Shown here in pieces: positions 1 through 7,237 of a stretch of 64,000 bases of DNA (the stretch's first letter is position 1; the number at the start of each line of letters is the position of its first letter). The notes under the pieces were generated by a model. It was given only the letters and a program-made list of their open reading frames with translations. It did no database searches and was not told the DNA's origin. Both the position numbers and the translations under genes were made by a program. Source of the DNA: Nitrospira sp. (GTDB taxonomy: Bacteria; Nitrospirota; Nitrospiria; Nitrospirales; Nitrospiraceae); NCBI GenBank assembly GCA_029194665.1, contig JARFXO010000003.1, positions 310,001 to 374,000 on the forward strand. Reading direction: 5' to 3'.

Positions 1-3
1 AAT

Positions 4-195
4 CTAGCTCATGAGACCGGGATCGCTTAGGACATCCAAGGTCTCTTTCAGACGGGTATATTCATCGACATTCATCAAAATGGCAGCTGGACGGCCGTTC
101 TTTGTGACGATGACTTCTTCTTCGCGTTCTTGTACGCCCGCCACGAGTTCAGGCAGTCGGGTTTTGACTTCCGATAGCGACAAGGTTTTTGCCAT
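4..195 (-). CDS. Phd/YefM-family antitoxin, probably cut short by a stop codon
   Basis: The 63-residue product begins MAKTLSLSEVKTRLPELV and continues with VIVTKNGRPAAILMNVDEY. This is the standard Phd/YefM fold that dimerises, binds its own operator and neutralises a RelE/Doc-type toxin through a C-terminal tail. Family members usually run to about 80-90 residues. Here the frame stops right after SDPGLMS at a TAG (positions 4-6), where relatives often continue with Q-I; the next codon in this sequence is ATT (Ile). A single CAG-to-TAG change would explain it. The partner toxin would lie to the left, outside the window. Family assignment is firm; the truncation is inferred. Confidence 0.8.
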   Translation of the reverse strand: MAKTLSLSEVKTRLPELVAGVQEREEEVIVTKNGRPAAILMNVDEYTRLKETLDVLSDPGLMS

Positions 196-273
196 TGTAG
201 ACCTCTTGTATGGACGACCAGAATTATGGTCGTTATCTTACAGCGACGGGCGGAGTGTCGTCTAATGAACTGG

Positions 274-621
274 CTAGTGGGCGCTGCGCGACGCGTGAGG
301 GGAAAGATGAACGCTTGGTGTGCGAGCTGAGGTGCAAAGAGGCAGACTCTCAAATGTCTGCACAAAACAAGATCGGACCCTCACTTCCCTTCTCATGACT
401 GCGCTGGGAAACAGGAGGCCAGCGTTTTTCCAATCAGCCAAGGTGAATTTGCCCAATTGTAGATGCGCAAGCTGAGATGTCAGCGCAAGGAGCAGCAGGT
501 CTACTGACGGGTGTGGGGCGCTGACAACAACGGCCGGCCGTTGTTTCACCCCTGTGAGATCCGAAAACGGCAAGATGGCCAGGACGACATCGCCCCGGTC
601 ATAGCTTGTCATACTCGGCAT
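274..621 (-). CDS. MazF/PemK-like toxin with a replaced C-terminus
   Basis: The N-terminal 75 residues (YDRGDVVLAILPFSDLTG, KQRPAVVVSAP, LLLALTSQ, DWKNAGLLFPSAV) match the MazF/PemK endoribonuclease fold, including the RGD and KQRPAVVV strands. After FPSAVMR the similarity ends. The tail VRSCFVQTFESLPLCTS is encoded by a repeat also found near 2987-3011, so a REP-like sequence appears to have replaced the C-terminal third. The ATG at 612 is an alternative start. The gene overlaps the upstream antitoxin by 14-23 nt, as expected for a toxin-antitoxin operon. Activity of this truncated form is doubtful. Confidence 0.72.
   Translation of the reverse strand: MPSMTSYDRGDVVLAILPFSDLTGVKQRPAVVVSAPHPSVDLLLLALTSQLAHLQLGKFTLADWKNAGLLFPSAVMRREVRVRSCFVQTFESLPLCTSARTPSVHLSPHASRSAH
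359..383 (-). repeat. REP-like motif, copy A (inside the MazF-like gene)
   Basis: Read on the minus strand, these 25 nt match 2987-3011 at 23 of 25 positions, sharing ATCTTGTTTTGTGCA. This copy encodes the odd tail of the MazF-like toxin. It is probably a REP-type sequence once mobilised by the RAYT whose remnant lies at 1298-1492. Confidence 0.6.
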
Positions 622-805
622 CGAGCGGGTTGTTCCAAATCTGCGTTAAGCTGGGCAAGGAAGCAAGGAGCGTGTCGGTCTTGAGGACGGCTAGTTCCTC
701 TTGGGAATCAGGAATCACGACTTCCACTGGTGTATTCGCCGAAAGTGACACCGGCTCATCCAGGACAACCTTCTCGCCATCATAGTGAGCCGGGATATGC
801 CTCAT
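599..805 (-). CDS. AF2212-like antitoxin
   Basis: A 68-residue protein of the AF2212/DUF2281-like antitoxin type: an N-terminal strand pattern (IPAHYDGEKVVLDEPVSL, TPVEVVIP) followed by an acidic tail ending WNNPLDAEYDKL, the usual toxin-binding end of this group. It lies immediately upstream of, and overlaps, the MazF-like gene on the same strand, which gives the normal antitoxin-first order. No DNA-binding motif is evident beyond the small beta domain. Confidence 0.7.
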   Translation of the reverse strand: MRHIPAHYDGEKVVLDEPVSLSANTPVEVVIPDSQEELAVLKTDTLLASLPSLTQIWNNPLDAEYDKL

Positions 806-821
806 GGTTGCTCCTCTTCCC

Positions 822-1297
822 TGACTCGGGCAGCTTGCGTTGAATGAATTCTATTGGCGATTAAGAAGCCTGTCAACGTGGCTTGTTTGTCGGAGTGGAT
901 CGGTTTGTAGAACGCGAGGGGACGCGGTGATGTGTGTAGTCGAGCCGATGGCCGTCATTAAGATGGCGAATAGTGAGTGTGCTGGCAGATGAGGACTCGG
1001 TTCGGGGCATCTGCGAGGGTGTCGGACGGATGCCCGAACATCGTAGCTATTCTATGCACGATACAAGGAATCTGAAGATTCCCGATTTGGCACTTGACAG
1101 CGCAGACAGTTGTTGACCCTATTATGTTGTGGGGTAGTCCTGAACGAATAGAGATTGTAGTTCCGGTGCTCGCACGTGGCCTACGGGCGGAACGTTGGGC
1201 CAAGAGAGAGAAATGGGGGGCAGAGAACCATTTCTTGACAGCTAAACCAACTGAGAAGTAAGGTGCCTGCCTCAGTAGTTTATGAGGTCTTCCAACT
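822..1297. other. Intergenic stretch without a recognised gene
   Basis: No reading frame here resembles a protein family I know. There is a TTGACA-like hexamer near 1094 but no well-spaced -10 box. The stretch lies between a toxin-antitoxin pair and a transposase remnant, so it may be decayed accessory DNA. Confidence 0.4.
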
Positions 1298-1492
1298 ATG
1301 GCGCGGTTGCCTCGACTCAGCCTGCCGTCGTATCCCTATCACGTCATCCAACGTGGCAATAATCGCCAACCGATTTTTCTGGCGTTAAAAGACTACGAGG
1401 TGTTTCTGGAGTGTCTGCGCAAGGCGAACCCGGAGGCGCCCGAAGCAGACAGACCTCCAAGTAGAAATTGTACTCTGACCGCTATTGCCTAA
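1298..1492 (+). pseudogene. Remnant of a REP-associated tyrosine transposase (RAYT, Y1_Tnp)
   Basis: The first 42 codons (MARLPRLSLPSYPYHVIQRG, NNRQPIFLALKDYEVFLECL) match the N-terminus of RAYT/IS200-like Y1 transposases, including the HVIQRGNN strand. After LRKANPEA the frame is unrelated and soon stops, so the HUH motif and the catalytic tyrosine are missing. Intact proteins are about 150-230 residues. Two copies of a REP-like motif lie about 1-1.5 kb to either side, which fits a former RAYT/REP system. Confidence 0.75.
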
Positions 1493-1692
1493 GATCGATG
1501 ATCCCTCAGGCGTGAATGGTTACTGGCATCAGCGATTTGTGGATAGACGAAAGCAGGGGGGAGTGGTTCGTGCTGAAGCTCGACGACATGCGAGCATTCA
1601 AATGGTGGAAGCGAATATTCTAAGATGGCACGCAGCCGACGGTGCAGCGCCTGATGCCTGACGTTAGGCCTAAGTAGAAGCAAGGAGTCACT

Positions 1693-2844
1693 GTGTCGCT
1701 CGCATTTGTCATCATGCCTTTCCGGCATGCTGACTTCACAACTCGCTACAAGACAGTCATTAAGCCATCCATCGAGAGCGTGTCGGGCTGGCGCTGCAAG
1801 CGGGCAGACGAACACGATGACGCTACATACGTAATCGGCAAAGAAATTGTCCGCCAAATCGAGATTGCTGACGTCGTAATCGCGGATCTCACTACTCTGA
1901 ACCCAAATGTCTTCTATGAGCTTGGCGTCGCACACTCATTTGGTACGAACGTACTCATGATTGCTGATGCGCTCGAGGGTATTCCTTTCGACCTGCACGA
2001 TTATCGTGTCTATCAGTACAGGAACAGTTCGGAAGGCCATGTAGGCTTGTCGACGTTCTTGATCTCTAGCCTTCAGGATATGAGGTGGACCAGGCGAGAC
2101 AATAACCCGGTTCACCATCACAGTTCACGGATCCGACAGTTGTTGGACTTTCGCAGCAAGGCGCAATCGCAGACAGACAATTCCTCGGTCGCCGAGAATC
2201 TCTACAAAAAAGCCCTTCGTCACACACGAACCGCGCCCTTTCCAATCACAAAACATGTGGTTCAGATTTGTGGTGGCGTGGCGGTAGGAAAGACTACATT
2301 TGCCAAAGAGCTTGCGCGAGTGATAAACGCAATAGAAGGTCCTGATTCAGTTGCGATTCTGTCCCTCGACGCCTATCAATTCAGCCGACTCGAGCGCGAA
2401 GCGAAGCCGATTTCTCACGGCTTTGCCGCCGACAACTGGCGATTTGAACGGGCCCAAGAAGATTTGGCGAACTACTTGACTCGCAATCTTCCAATTAGGA
2501 TTCAGGAGTACGATCACTATACCGGTTTGCCTTTGGCTGCAGTAACCGAGATATTGCCGGCAAAATACTTAATTGTGGAAGGTTTGATCGCATTCAATGC
2601 AGCTCTTCTTCCATACGGAACGTTTAGGATCTTTATAGGAGGGGACAACCCTCGTCACGAGCAAAACCTTCGAATCAAGGTAGCCTATCATGAGCGTGAC
2701 TACAGTCTCCGCGCTGCCGTTCGGCACTCCGAGGGGGAGTTTCGGGCGTACCTATCACAACTGCTTCCACTTCGCACACATGCTGACGTGACGCTCGAGG
2801 TCTGTGATGAGTGGTCATATCGGACGCAGTGGCGCTTGGAGTGA
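1693..2844 (+). CDS. Nucleoside 2-deoxyribosyltransferase-like domain fused to a uridine-kinase-like P-loop domain
   Basis: This 383-residue protein has two domains. Residues 1-130 carry the motifs FVIMPF, ADVVIADLTTLNPNVFYELG (60-78) and VLMIAD, as in nucleoside 2-deoxyribosyltransferase-like proteins that bind or cleave nucleosides or nucleotides; E76 is at the usual catalytic-Glu site. Residues 188-370 look like the uridine kinase/phosphoribulokinase family: Walker A GGVAVGKTT (194-202), a DSFY-like DAYQF (226-230), EYDHYTG (272-278), VEGLIAF (295-301) and an Arg-rich lid region. The GTG start is chosen because AAGGAG lies 5 nt upstream (1682-1687). The gene stands alone among toxin-antitoxin genes and is tightly bounded by GTTAGGC (1663-1669) and GCCTAAC (2848-2854). 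A defence or nucleotide-salvage role is only inferred. Confidence 0.8.
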   Translation: MSLAFVIMPFRHADFTTRYKTVIKPSIESVSGWRCKRADEHDDATYVIGKEIVRQIEIADVVIADLTTLNPNVFYELGVAHSFGTNVLMIADALEGIPFDLHDYRVYQYRNSSEGHVGLSTFLISSLQDMRWTRRDNNPVHHHSSRIRQLLDFRSKAQSQTDNSSVAENLYKKALRHTRTAPFPITKHVVQICGGVAVGKTTFAKELARVINAIEGPDSVAILSLDAYQFSRLEREAKPISHGFAADNWRFERAQEDLANYLTRNLPIRIQEYDHYTGLPLAAVTEILPAKYLIVEGLIAFNAALLPYGTFRIFIGGDNPRHEQNLRIKVAYHERDYSLRAAVRHSEGEFRAYLSQLLPLRTHADVTLEVCDEWSYRTQWRLE

Positions 2845-2986
2845 ACGGCCTAACATTCGGACGACCGCCTGGTCAATGTGGATGTAAAAAGGGGTCGGGA
2901 GTCGTTGTTTGAACTGAGCCTTTTGGCGTTATACTTGATGGGCTGGTTCGCGGAAGAAGTTGACGCCTTTCAGGAGTGAACATAAA

Positions 2987-3011
2987 TGAGGGTCAAATCT
3001 TGTTTTGTGCA
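2987..3011 (+). repeat. REP-like motif, copy B
   Basis: This copy differs from the reverse complement of 359-383 at 2 of 25 positions. It lies in a 255-bp gene-free stretch between the fusion gene and the HigBA pair. Confidence 0.6.
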
Positions 3012-3099
3012 TTCCGTTGAGCGAATCCTGAAGCCACAGATCATCAACGGTTCTTGAAACCTTTTTCACGCTTCACCCCGCAAAGATTACTGCTGCCGT

Positions 3100-3414
3100 T
3101 TACGCCGCTACCTCAACGAGGATCTCGGGATGGCGTTCGGCAATCTTCAAGAGCTGCTTCGCAGCTCCGGACGGCTTACGGCGGCCTTGTTCCCACTGCT
3201 CTAGCGTGCGCTTCGACACACCCAGCGCTGCGGCAAACTCCGCCTGCGACAGCCCGCTCTTGAGCCGTACGCGCACGACGTACGATTTGGCGTGAACTTT
3301 CGTCTTCTTACCTCCCCCGGCTTTGATCTCCCGTACGCCATCGAGGACTTCTTGCCACACATTGCGTTTGGCCTCGAAATCGGCGAGTGCCTTACCAGTC
3401 AGTTTTTTAACCAT
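3100..3414 (-). CDS. higA: HigA-type XRE antitoxin
   Basis: A 104-residue protein with a C-terminal helix-turn-helix: LKSGLSQAEFAAALGVSKRT followed by LEQWEQGRRKPSGAAKQLL, the usual HigA/XRE recognition helix. It should bind the toxin and repress the operon. I start it at MVKKLTGKALADF (ATG at 3412-3414). That overlaps the stop of the upstream toxin gene by 8 nt, giving the toxin-first order typical of higBA. Confidence 0.82.
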   Translation of the reverse strand: MVKKLTGKALADFEAKRNVWQEVLDGVREIKAGGGKKTKVHAKSYVVRVRLKSGLSQAEFAAALGVSKRTLEQWEQGRRKPSGAAKQLLKIAERHPEILVEVAA

Positions 3415-3721
3415 TTCGAAATGCCTCCACGAGTTGTTTGAGAATATGTGAGGGCACGTTCTCGCGTTTCGACTTTGCATAGAGCGTCAACATCCAGAAT
3501 TCGTTGGGCCGGTACCGCACAACATAAATGATCCGTAGCCCGCCCTGTTTCCCCGTTCCCGGGCGGGACCAGCGCACCTTTCGAACCCCGCCCGAACCGG
3601 GGACAATTTCGCCGACCTCTGGGTGTTGCATTAAGAACTGCTGCAAGTCGGAATACTCATCGTCGTCCAGATATGCGGGAAGTATGCGCTCGAAGACGGA
3701 CGATTCTATGAATGTGAACAC
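3407..3721 (-). CDS. higB: HigB/RelE-type toxin
   Basis: About 104 residues from a GTG at 3719-3721 (VFTFIESSVFERILPAYLDD). Family motifs include LQQFLMQHPEVGEIVPGSGG, VRKVRWSRPG, GGLRIIYVVRY and LTLYAKSKRE, matching the RelE-superfamily ribosome-dependent mRNase fold with its basic beta-sheet. The frame stays open for about 54 codons further upstream, but that part has no family similarity. It overlaps higA by 8 nt. No strong ribosome binding site precedes the GTG. Confidence 0.8.
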   Translation of the reverse strand: MFTFIESSVFERILPAYLDDDEYSDLQQFLMQHPEVGEIVPGSGGVRKVRWSRPGTGKQGGLRIIYVVRYRPNEFWMLTLYAKSKRENVPSHILKQLVEAFRNG

Positions 3722-4069
3722 TGGTGAACTATACGCCTCAGGCGTAGAAAAGGCAAGAAGGGGCCGCGCGGCGCTATCAGAACCAAGAACTCCATCAAGG
3801 AGCCCGAAGGGCATTGAAGTGCAATATGAAGGAGAGAGCCCGTCTGTCCCTTGCACTGCCGGGGAACAAGTTTCTTGCAGCACGTACGCTCATGCCGTAC
3901 CTTCGAAGGAGATGATTTTCCGATCCGGGCGCCACCGGGGACTCAAGCGCCTCCTTGAGAGCAATCAAACCAGGGGGCTGCAGCCAGACCTGGTGAACCG
4001 GATACGTAATATCCTGACGGCCTTGATTGTAGCCGGTCGAAACAATGGGGTCGGGAATGGTTTATTGGA

Positions 4070-4453
4070 TCATCTGAACCTGGCCACCGTGACGGGCAAG
4101 CCTAGCAATCCCACAACTCGGCATCCTTCTTGTTCGGTGAGGCGCCGAGCCGTGGCATCGTCCAACACGACGGCGTCTGCTCCGATCTCTCGGGTCAGGA
4201 CAATGGCTTCGGATTCCCCCAGACCGATGCGGGTGCGGAGCTGCTGGACGAGTGCCTGATTCTCAGCCGTTCGGCATGTGATCCAATCGGCCTGAGCAAG
4301 ATCGAGACTTCCCGGACGACCAGGCGCGCGGCTCACGCTTTCCGCATAGACCGCATCGGGAATGACGATCTGATCGGCCAATTGACGCAACAAGTCAAGC
4401 GAGCCGATCCGAGCCAACGTAATCAAGGGACTCGCGTCAAGGACGAGAATCAC
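4070..4453 (-). CDS. PIN-domain toxin (DUF3368), C-terminus probably frameshifted
   Basis: The product begins MILVLDASPLITLARIGSLD, with the first PIN aspartate, and later has LGLGESEAIVL-like residues (IGLGESEAIVLTREIGADAV) and VLDDATARRLTEQ, covering the acidic metal-binding residues of a VapC-like RNase. It ends at 127 residues after VVGLLGLPVTVARFR, whereas DUF3368 proteins usually have about 25-35 more residues. A neighbouring frame downstream (about 3940-4030) encodes WLQPPGLIALKEALE, resembling the family's last helix, so an indel is likely. It overlaps the UPF0175 gene by 4 nt (ATGA). Confidence 0.75.
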   Translation of the reverse strand: MILVLDASPLITLARIGSLDLLRQLADQIVIPDAVYAESVSRAPGRPGSLDLAQADWITCRTAENQALVQQLRTRIGLGESEAIVLTREIGADAVVLDDATARRLTEQEGCRVVGLLGLPVTVARFR

Positions 4454-4728
4454 GCGGAAGGAGTGGGTGGTGGAGCGGCTAATGTCCGCAGATCTTCATG
4501 AAGCGTTTCTGCGGAATAGTCAAACCAGGGAATCTGATACTGGGCCAAGATGGCCGGAAAATCAGCTAAGGAGATCTGGAGAAACTCTGCTGCGCGAGCC
4601 CGCGAAACTTTTCCTCGGCGGACCAGGTCCAAGATGAGGGCGGTCTTTGCTTCCTGACGCGCCTCATCTTCCGTCCCGATCACCTGCAGCAACTCGGGCG
4701 GAATATCGATCGTGAGTGGCTGTCCCAT
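4450..4728 (-). CDS. UPF0175-family antitoxin
   Basis: From the ATG at 4726-4728 the product is 92 residues: MGQPLTIDIPPELLQVIG, then a helical part (RRGKVSRARAAEFLQISLAD) with the ribbon/helix-like UPF0175 pattern, and a toxin-binding tail IPWFDYSAETLHED. UPF0175 proteins are commonly paired with DUF3368 PIN toxins, exactly as here, where the two genes share an ATGA overlap. The open frame continues 27 codons upstream, but family length supports the later start. Confidence 0.8.
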   Translation of the reverse strand: MGQPLTIDIPPELLQVIGTEDEARQEAKTALILDLVRRGKVSRARAAEFLQISLADFPAILAQYQIPWFDYSAETLHEDLRTLAAPPPTPSA

Positions 4729-4907
4729 GACAGCGAGTCTAGCAGACAGTCTGCCGAAAACCAAGATTGGTGTCTCAAACGCAGGCCAGAACTTCTGTGG
4801 TACACGCACTCATCAGTGTGCCGTTGCCGGTGAATCTGAACCGTCCCTCGGCGTCGGCGGGTAAGCCGATGAACTCGGCGGACTCCGGCGGCGAAATGGA
4901 GTGGCTG

Positions 4908-5252
4908 CTAACGCCGACGAGCACTGGAGCGGGAACCCATTCGCCTGGATCTGGTACCTTGGCGGGAGGCGACCCACTTCTGAAAGGATGCCTGGCTTTC
5001 TCCAGAAGGTTTGCCGGCCAAGAGCCCATCGACACTGATGTCTTCGTCGAGCAGGTCCCAATGAATGCCACGTCCTCGCCCGATCAACCGCCACCGTTTT
5101 CGTTCCGCTTGGGTCGCATGGACTAAGCGTGGGAACCAATCAAGTGGAACGGATAGGCTTCGCCCATCGCTCAGTTCGACGGTCAACGTGTCGTTCGTGA
5201 GGGTGACAGATTCTGCTGTGCACGCAGCAATCTCAATCGCCAAAGTATTCAT
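4908..5252 (-). CDS. DUF2442 protein with a C-terminal extension
   Basis: The core (VTLTNDTLTVELSDGRSLSVP, LDWFPRLVHATQAERKRW, GRGRGIHWDLLDEDISVDGL) is a clear DUF2442 domain, a small family that often partners DUF4160. Relatives usually end at the KWLASR-type sequence; here KWVASR is followed by 17 Arg/Ser-rich residues, which suggests a lost stop codon or a small indel. It overlaps the upstream DUF4160 gene by 20 nt. The biochemical role of the pair is not established; a toxin-antitoxin-like module is the usual guess. Confidence 0.8.
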   Translation of the reverse strand: MNTLAIEIAACTAESVTLTNDTLTVELSDGRSLSVPLDWFPRLVHATQAERKRWRLIGRGRGIHWDLLDEDISVDGLLAGKPSGESQASFQKWVASRQGTRSRRMGSRSSARRR

Positions 5253-5469
5253 GCCAGGCCTCCAGAAATCGATCCTGATGAAACTGAACGAGCTGCCGAA
5301 TCCGATTCAATTCAGCACGAGGAAATCCACCGCTTTCCTGTAGCCTGACGGGTACAAGCCAAAACTTGGCTACCTTGTCCTCGCGCTCAACATGCACATG
5401 TCGAGGCTCATCACGATCTCCTGCATAAAAGAAAAAGCGATACGGCCCCGATCGTAGTACAGTGGGCAT
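5233..5469 (-). CDS. DUF4160 protein
   Basis: A 78-residue protein with the hallmark pattern MPTVLRSGPYRFFFYAGDRD, EPRHVHVERED, AKFWLVPVRL and a helical C-terminus (LNRIRQLVQFHQDRFLEAWH). The PRHVHV element defines the family. It lies first in a two-gene unit with DUF2442. Its function is unknown. Confidence 0.82.
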   Translation of the reverse strand: MPTVLRSGPYRFFFYAGDRDEPRHVHVEREDKVAKFWLVPVRLQESGGFPRAELNRIRQLVQFHQDRFLEAWHEYFGD

Positions 5470-5607
5470 CCTCGTCGATCCGCGGCTATATTAGCACGCT
5501 TCTAGCCTGGTGAAGATCTCAATCATTTCCGTTTCAAGAATACCAAGTCAATTCGCAGGCCCTGATCCTGTCGTGAGATCAGACTAGGTTTCCCTTTGCC
5601 GCTTGGG

Positions 5608-5613
5608 TATAAT
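5608..5613 (+). promoter_or_regulatory. Candidate -10 box of recA
   Basis: TATAAT at 5608-5613, 46 nt before the recA ATG, is a perfect sigma-70 -10 box. The -35 region (around 5585-5590, TAGGTT) is weak. A ribosome binding site GGAGA precedes the ATG. I see no clear LexA palindrome. Confidence 0.5.
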
Positions 5614-5659
5614 CCATCGGATTTAGCCGTTTCATCTCTTTTATCTCATAGGAGATCGT

Positions 5660-6730
5660 ATGTCCGAAAAAGACGACAAGAAGCGTGCGCTCGACCTAGC
5701 TCTGTCCCAGATTGAGAAGCAGTACGGGAAGGGCGCGATCATGAAGCTGGGGACCGAGGAGAAGGTCGACGTGCCTGCGATTTCTACCGGGTCCTTGGGG
5801 CTCGACATCGCCCTCGGTGTCGGCGGACTTCCACGCGGGAGGGTGATTGAAATCTTTGGACCGGAGGCTTCTGGAAAAACGACGATGACGTTGCACTGTA
5901 TTGCCGAAGTGCAGAAGACCGGTGGAGTGGCCGCCTTTATCGATGCTGAACATGCCCTTGATCTGACGTATGCTAGAAAGCTCGGCGTCCAGGCCGACGA
6001 CCTGCTTGTGTCTCAGCCGGATACCGGTGAACAGGCGCTGGAGATTGCCGAAACGTTGGTGCGAAGCGGCGCCATTGATCTGATCGTGGTCGATTCAGTT
6101 GCGGCGTTGACGCCTCGTGCGGAAATCGAGGGTGAAATGGGCGATGCCCACATGGGCCTTCAGGCCCGGCTGATGTCGCAGGCGCTGAGAAAGCTGACAG
6201 CCGCGATTGCAAAGTCTCTGACGACGGTGATCTTCATCAACCAAATCCGCATGAAGCTCGGCGTGATGTTCGGAAATCCAGAGACCACAACCGGAGGGAA
6301 TGCGCTCAAATTCTACTCCTCTGTCAGGCTGGACATCCGACGTATTGAATCGATTAAGGAAGGTCAGGAGGTGATGGGGAGCCGGGTCCGTGTGAAGGTC
6401 GTGAAAAACAAGATGGCGCCGCCGTTTCGCCAGGCGGAGTTCGACATCATGTTTGCCGAGGGTATTTCCAAGACCGGCGAACTCGTGGATATTGGCGTCG
6501 ACAAGAAAATCATCGAAAAATCCGGTGCGTGGTATTCCTACAAGTCAGAACGAATCGGCCAGGGGCGCGACGCCGCGCGAGAGTTCCTCAAGAACAACTC
6601 CACCACCGCTCGTGAGATTGAAATGAAACTTCGAGAACTGGCCGGCGTGCCTGCTCGCAACGAGAAGAAAGCCGAGGCCAAAGAAGAAAAACCTGTTTCA
6701 CGAAGTGAGGACAAACGGGCGCATCGATAG
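5660..6730 (+). CDS. recA: Recombinase RecA
   Basis: A full-length RecA (356 residues): ATP-dependent strand exchange and LexA/UmuD coprotease activity. It has Walker [10 protein letters not shown] near residues 67-75, [11 protein letters not shown] (Walker region with the catalytic Glu), [19 protein letters not shown], the L2 loop [20 protein letters not shown], and a charged C-terminal tail ([15 protein letters not shown]). recX follows 9 nt downstream, the classic arrangement in which RecX restrains RecA filaments. Confidence 0.99.
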   Translation: MSEKDDKKRALDLALSQIEKQYGKGAIMKLGTEEKVDVPAISTGSLGLDIALGVGGLPRGRVIEIFGPEASGKTTMTLHCIAEVQKTGGVAAFIDAEHALDLTYARKLGVQADDLLVSQPDTGEQALEIAETLVRSGAIDLIVVDSVAALTPRAEIEGEMGDAHMGLQARLMSQALRKLTAAIAKSLTTVIFINQIRMKLGVMFGNPETTTGGNALKFYSSVRLDIRRIESIKEGQEVMGSRVRVKVVKNKMAPPFRQAEFDIMFAEGISKTGELVDIGVDKKIIEKSGAWYSYKSERIGQGRDAAREFLKNNSTTAREIEMKLRELAGVPARNEKKAEAKEEKPVSRSEDKRAHR

Positions 6731-6739
6731 CGGGAAACG

Positions 6740-7237
6740 GTGAAAGCGCCGAAACGGAGAAGCCGAGCTTCTCTCGAAGATTGGATGCAGGTCGCGATGC
6801 GGTTCCTTGCCCGTCGGGATCGTACCGTCGCCCAAGTTGAACGGTTTCTCGCATCCAAAGGAGCCTCGCCCGTTCAAGTACGGCAAACAGTTCGCCGTTT
6901 GTCCGACCTCAGCTATCTCAACGATCACACCTATGCTCAGCGGTGGGTGGCCAATCGGCTGATCACCCGGCCGAGGGGACGGGAACGGCTCAAGGCCGAA
7001 TTGCAGGCCAAGGGAATCCCTGATGCTCTGTCAGACCGGGTGCTGACTGAAACGTTTCGTGAAGTGGACGAAGAAACTGTGGCTCATCGAGCCTTGCAGA
7101 TCGCGCAACGTTCTGGTCGTCGGTTGACGCTCTCTCAAACGGCGCACTTTCTCCGCCGGCGGGGTTTCAGTGAGGAGACCATTGATCGTATGATAGAGAA
7201 GCAGTGTATACACGAGGAAACTGTCTATGAAGAATAG
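6740..7237 (+). CDS. recX: Regulatory protein RecX
   Basis: 165 residues beginning at GTG 6740. Three-helix repeats typical of RecX are visible: AMRFLARRDRTVAQVERFL, VRQTVRRLSDLSYLNDHTYA, RLKAELQAKGIPDAL, and a C-terminal FLRRRGFSEETIDRMI. It binds in the groove of RecA filaments and inhibits their extension. It follows recA closely and overlaps alaS by 11 nt, so the three genes are probably co-transcribed. Confidence 0.95.
   Translation: MKAPKRRSRASLEDWMQVAMRFLARRDRTVAQVERFLASKGASPVQVRQTVRRLSDLSYLNDHTYAQRWVANRLITRPRGRERLKAELQAKGIPDALSDRVLTETFREVDEETVAHRALQIAQRSGRRLTLSQTAHFLRRRGFSEETIDRMIEKQCIHEETVYEE

Noticed and set aside
2986..3057. 23-codon frame MRVKSCFVHSVERILKPQII after AGGAG
   Set aside because: It is mostly the REP-like motif; no evidence of a conserved peptide.
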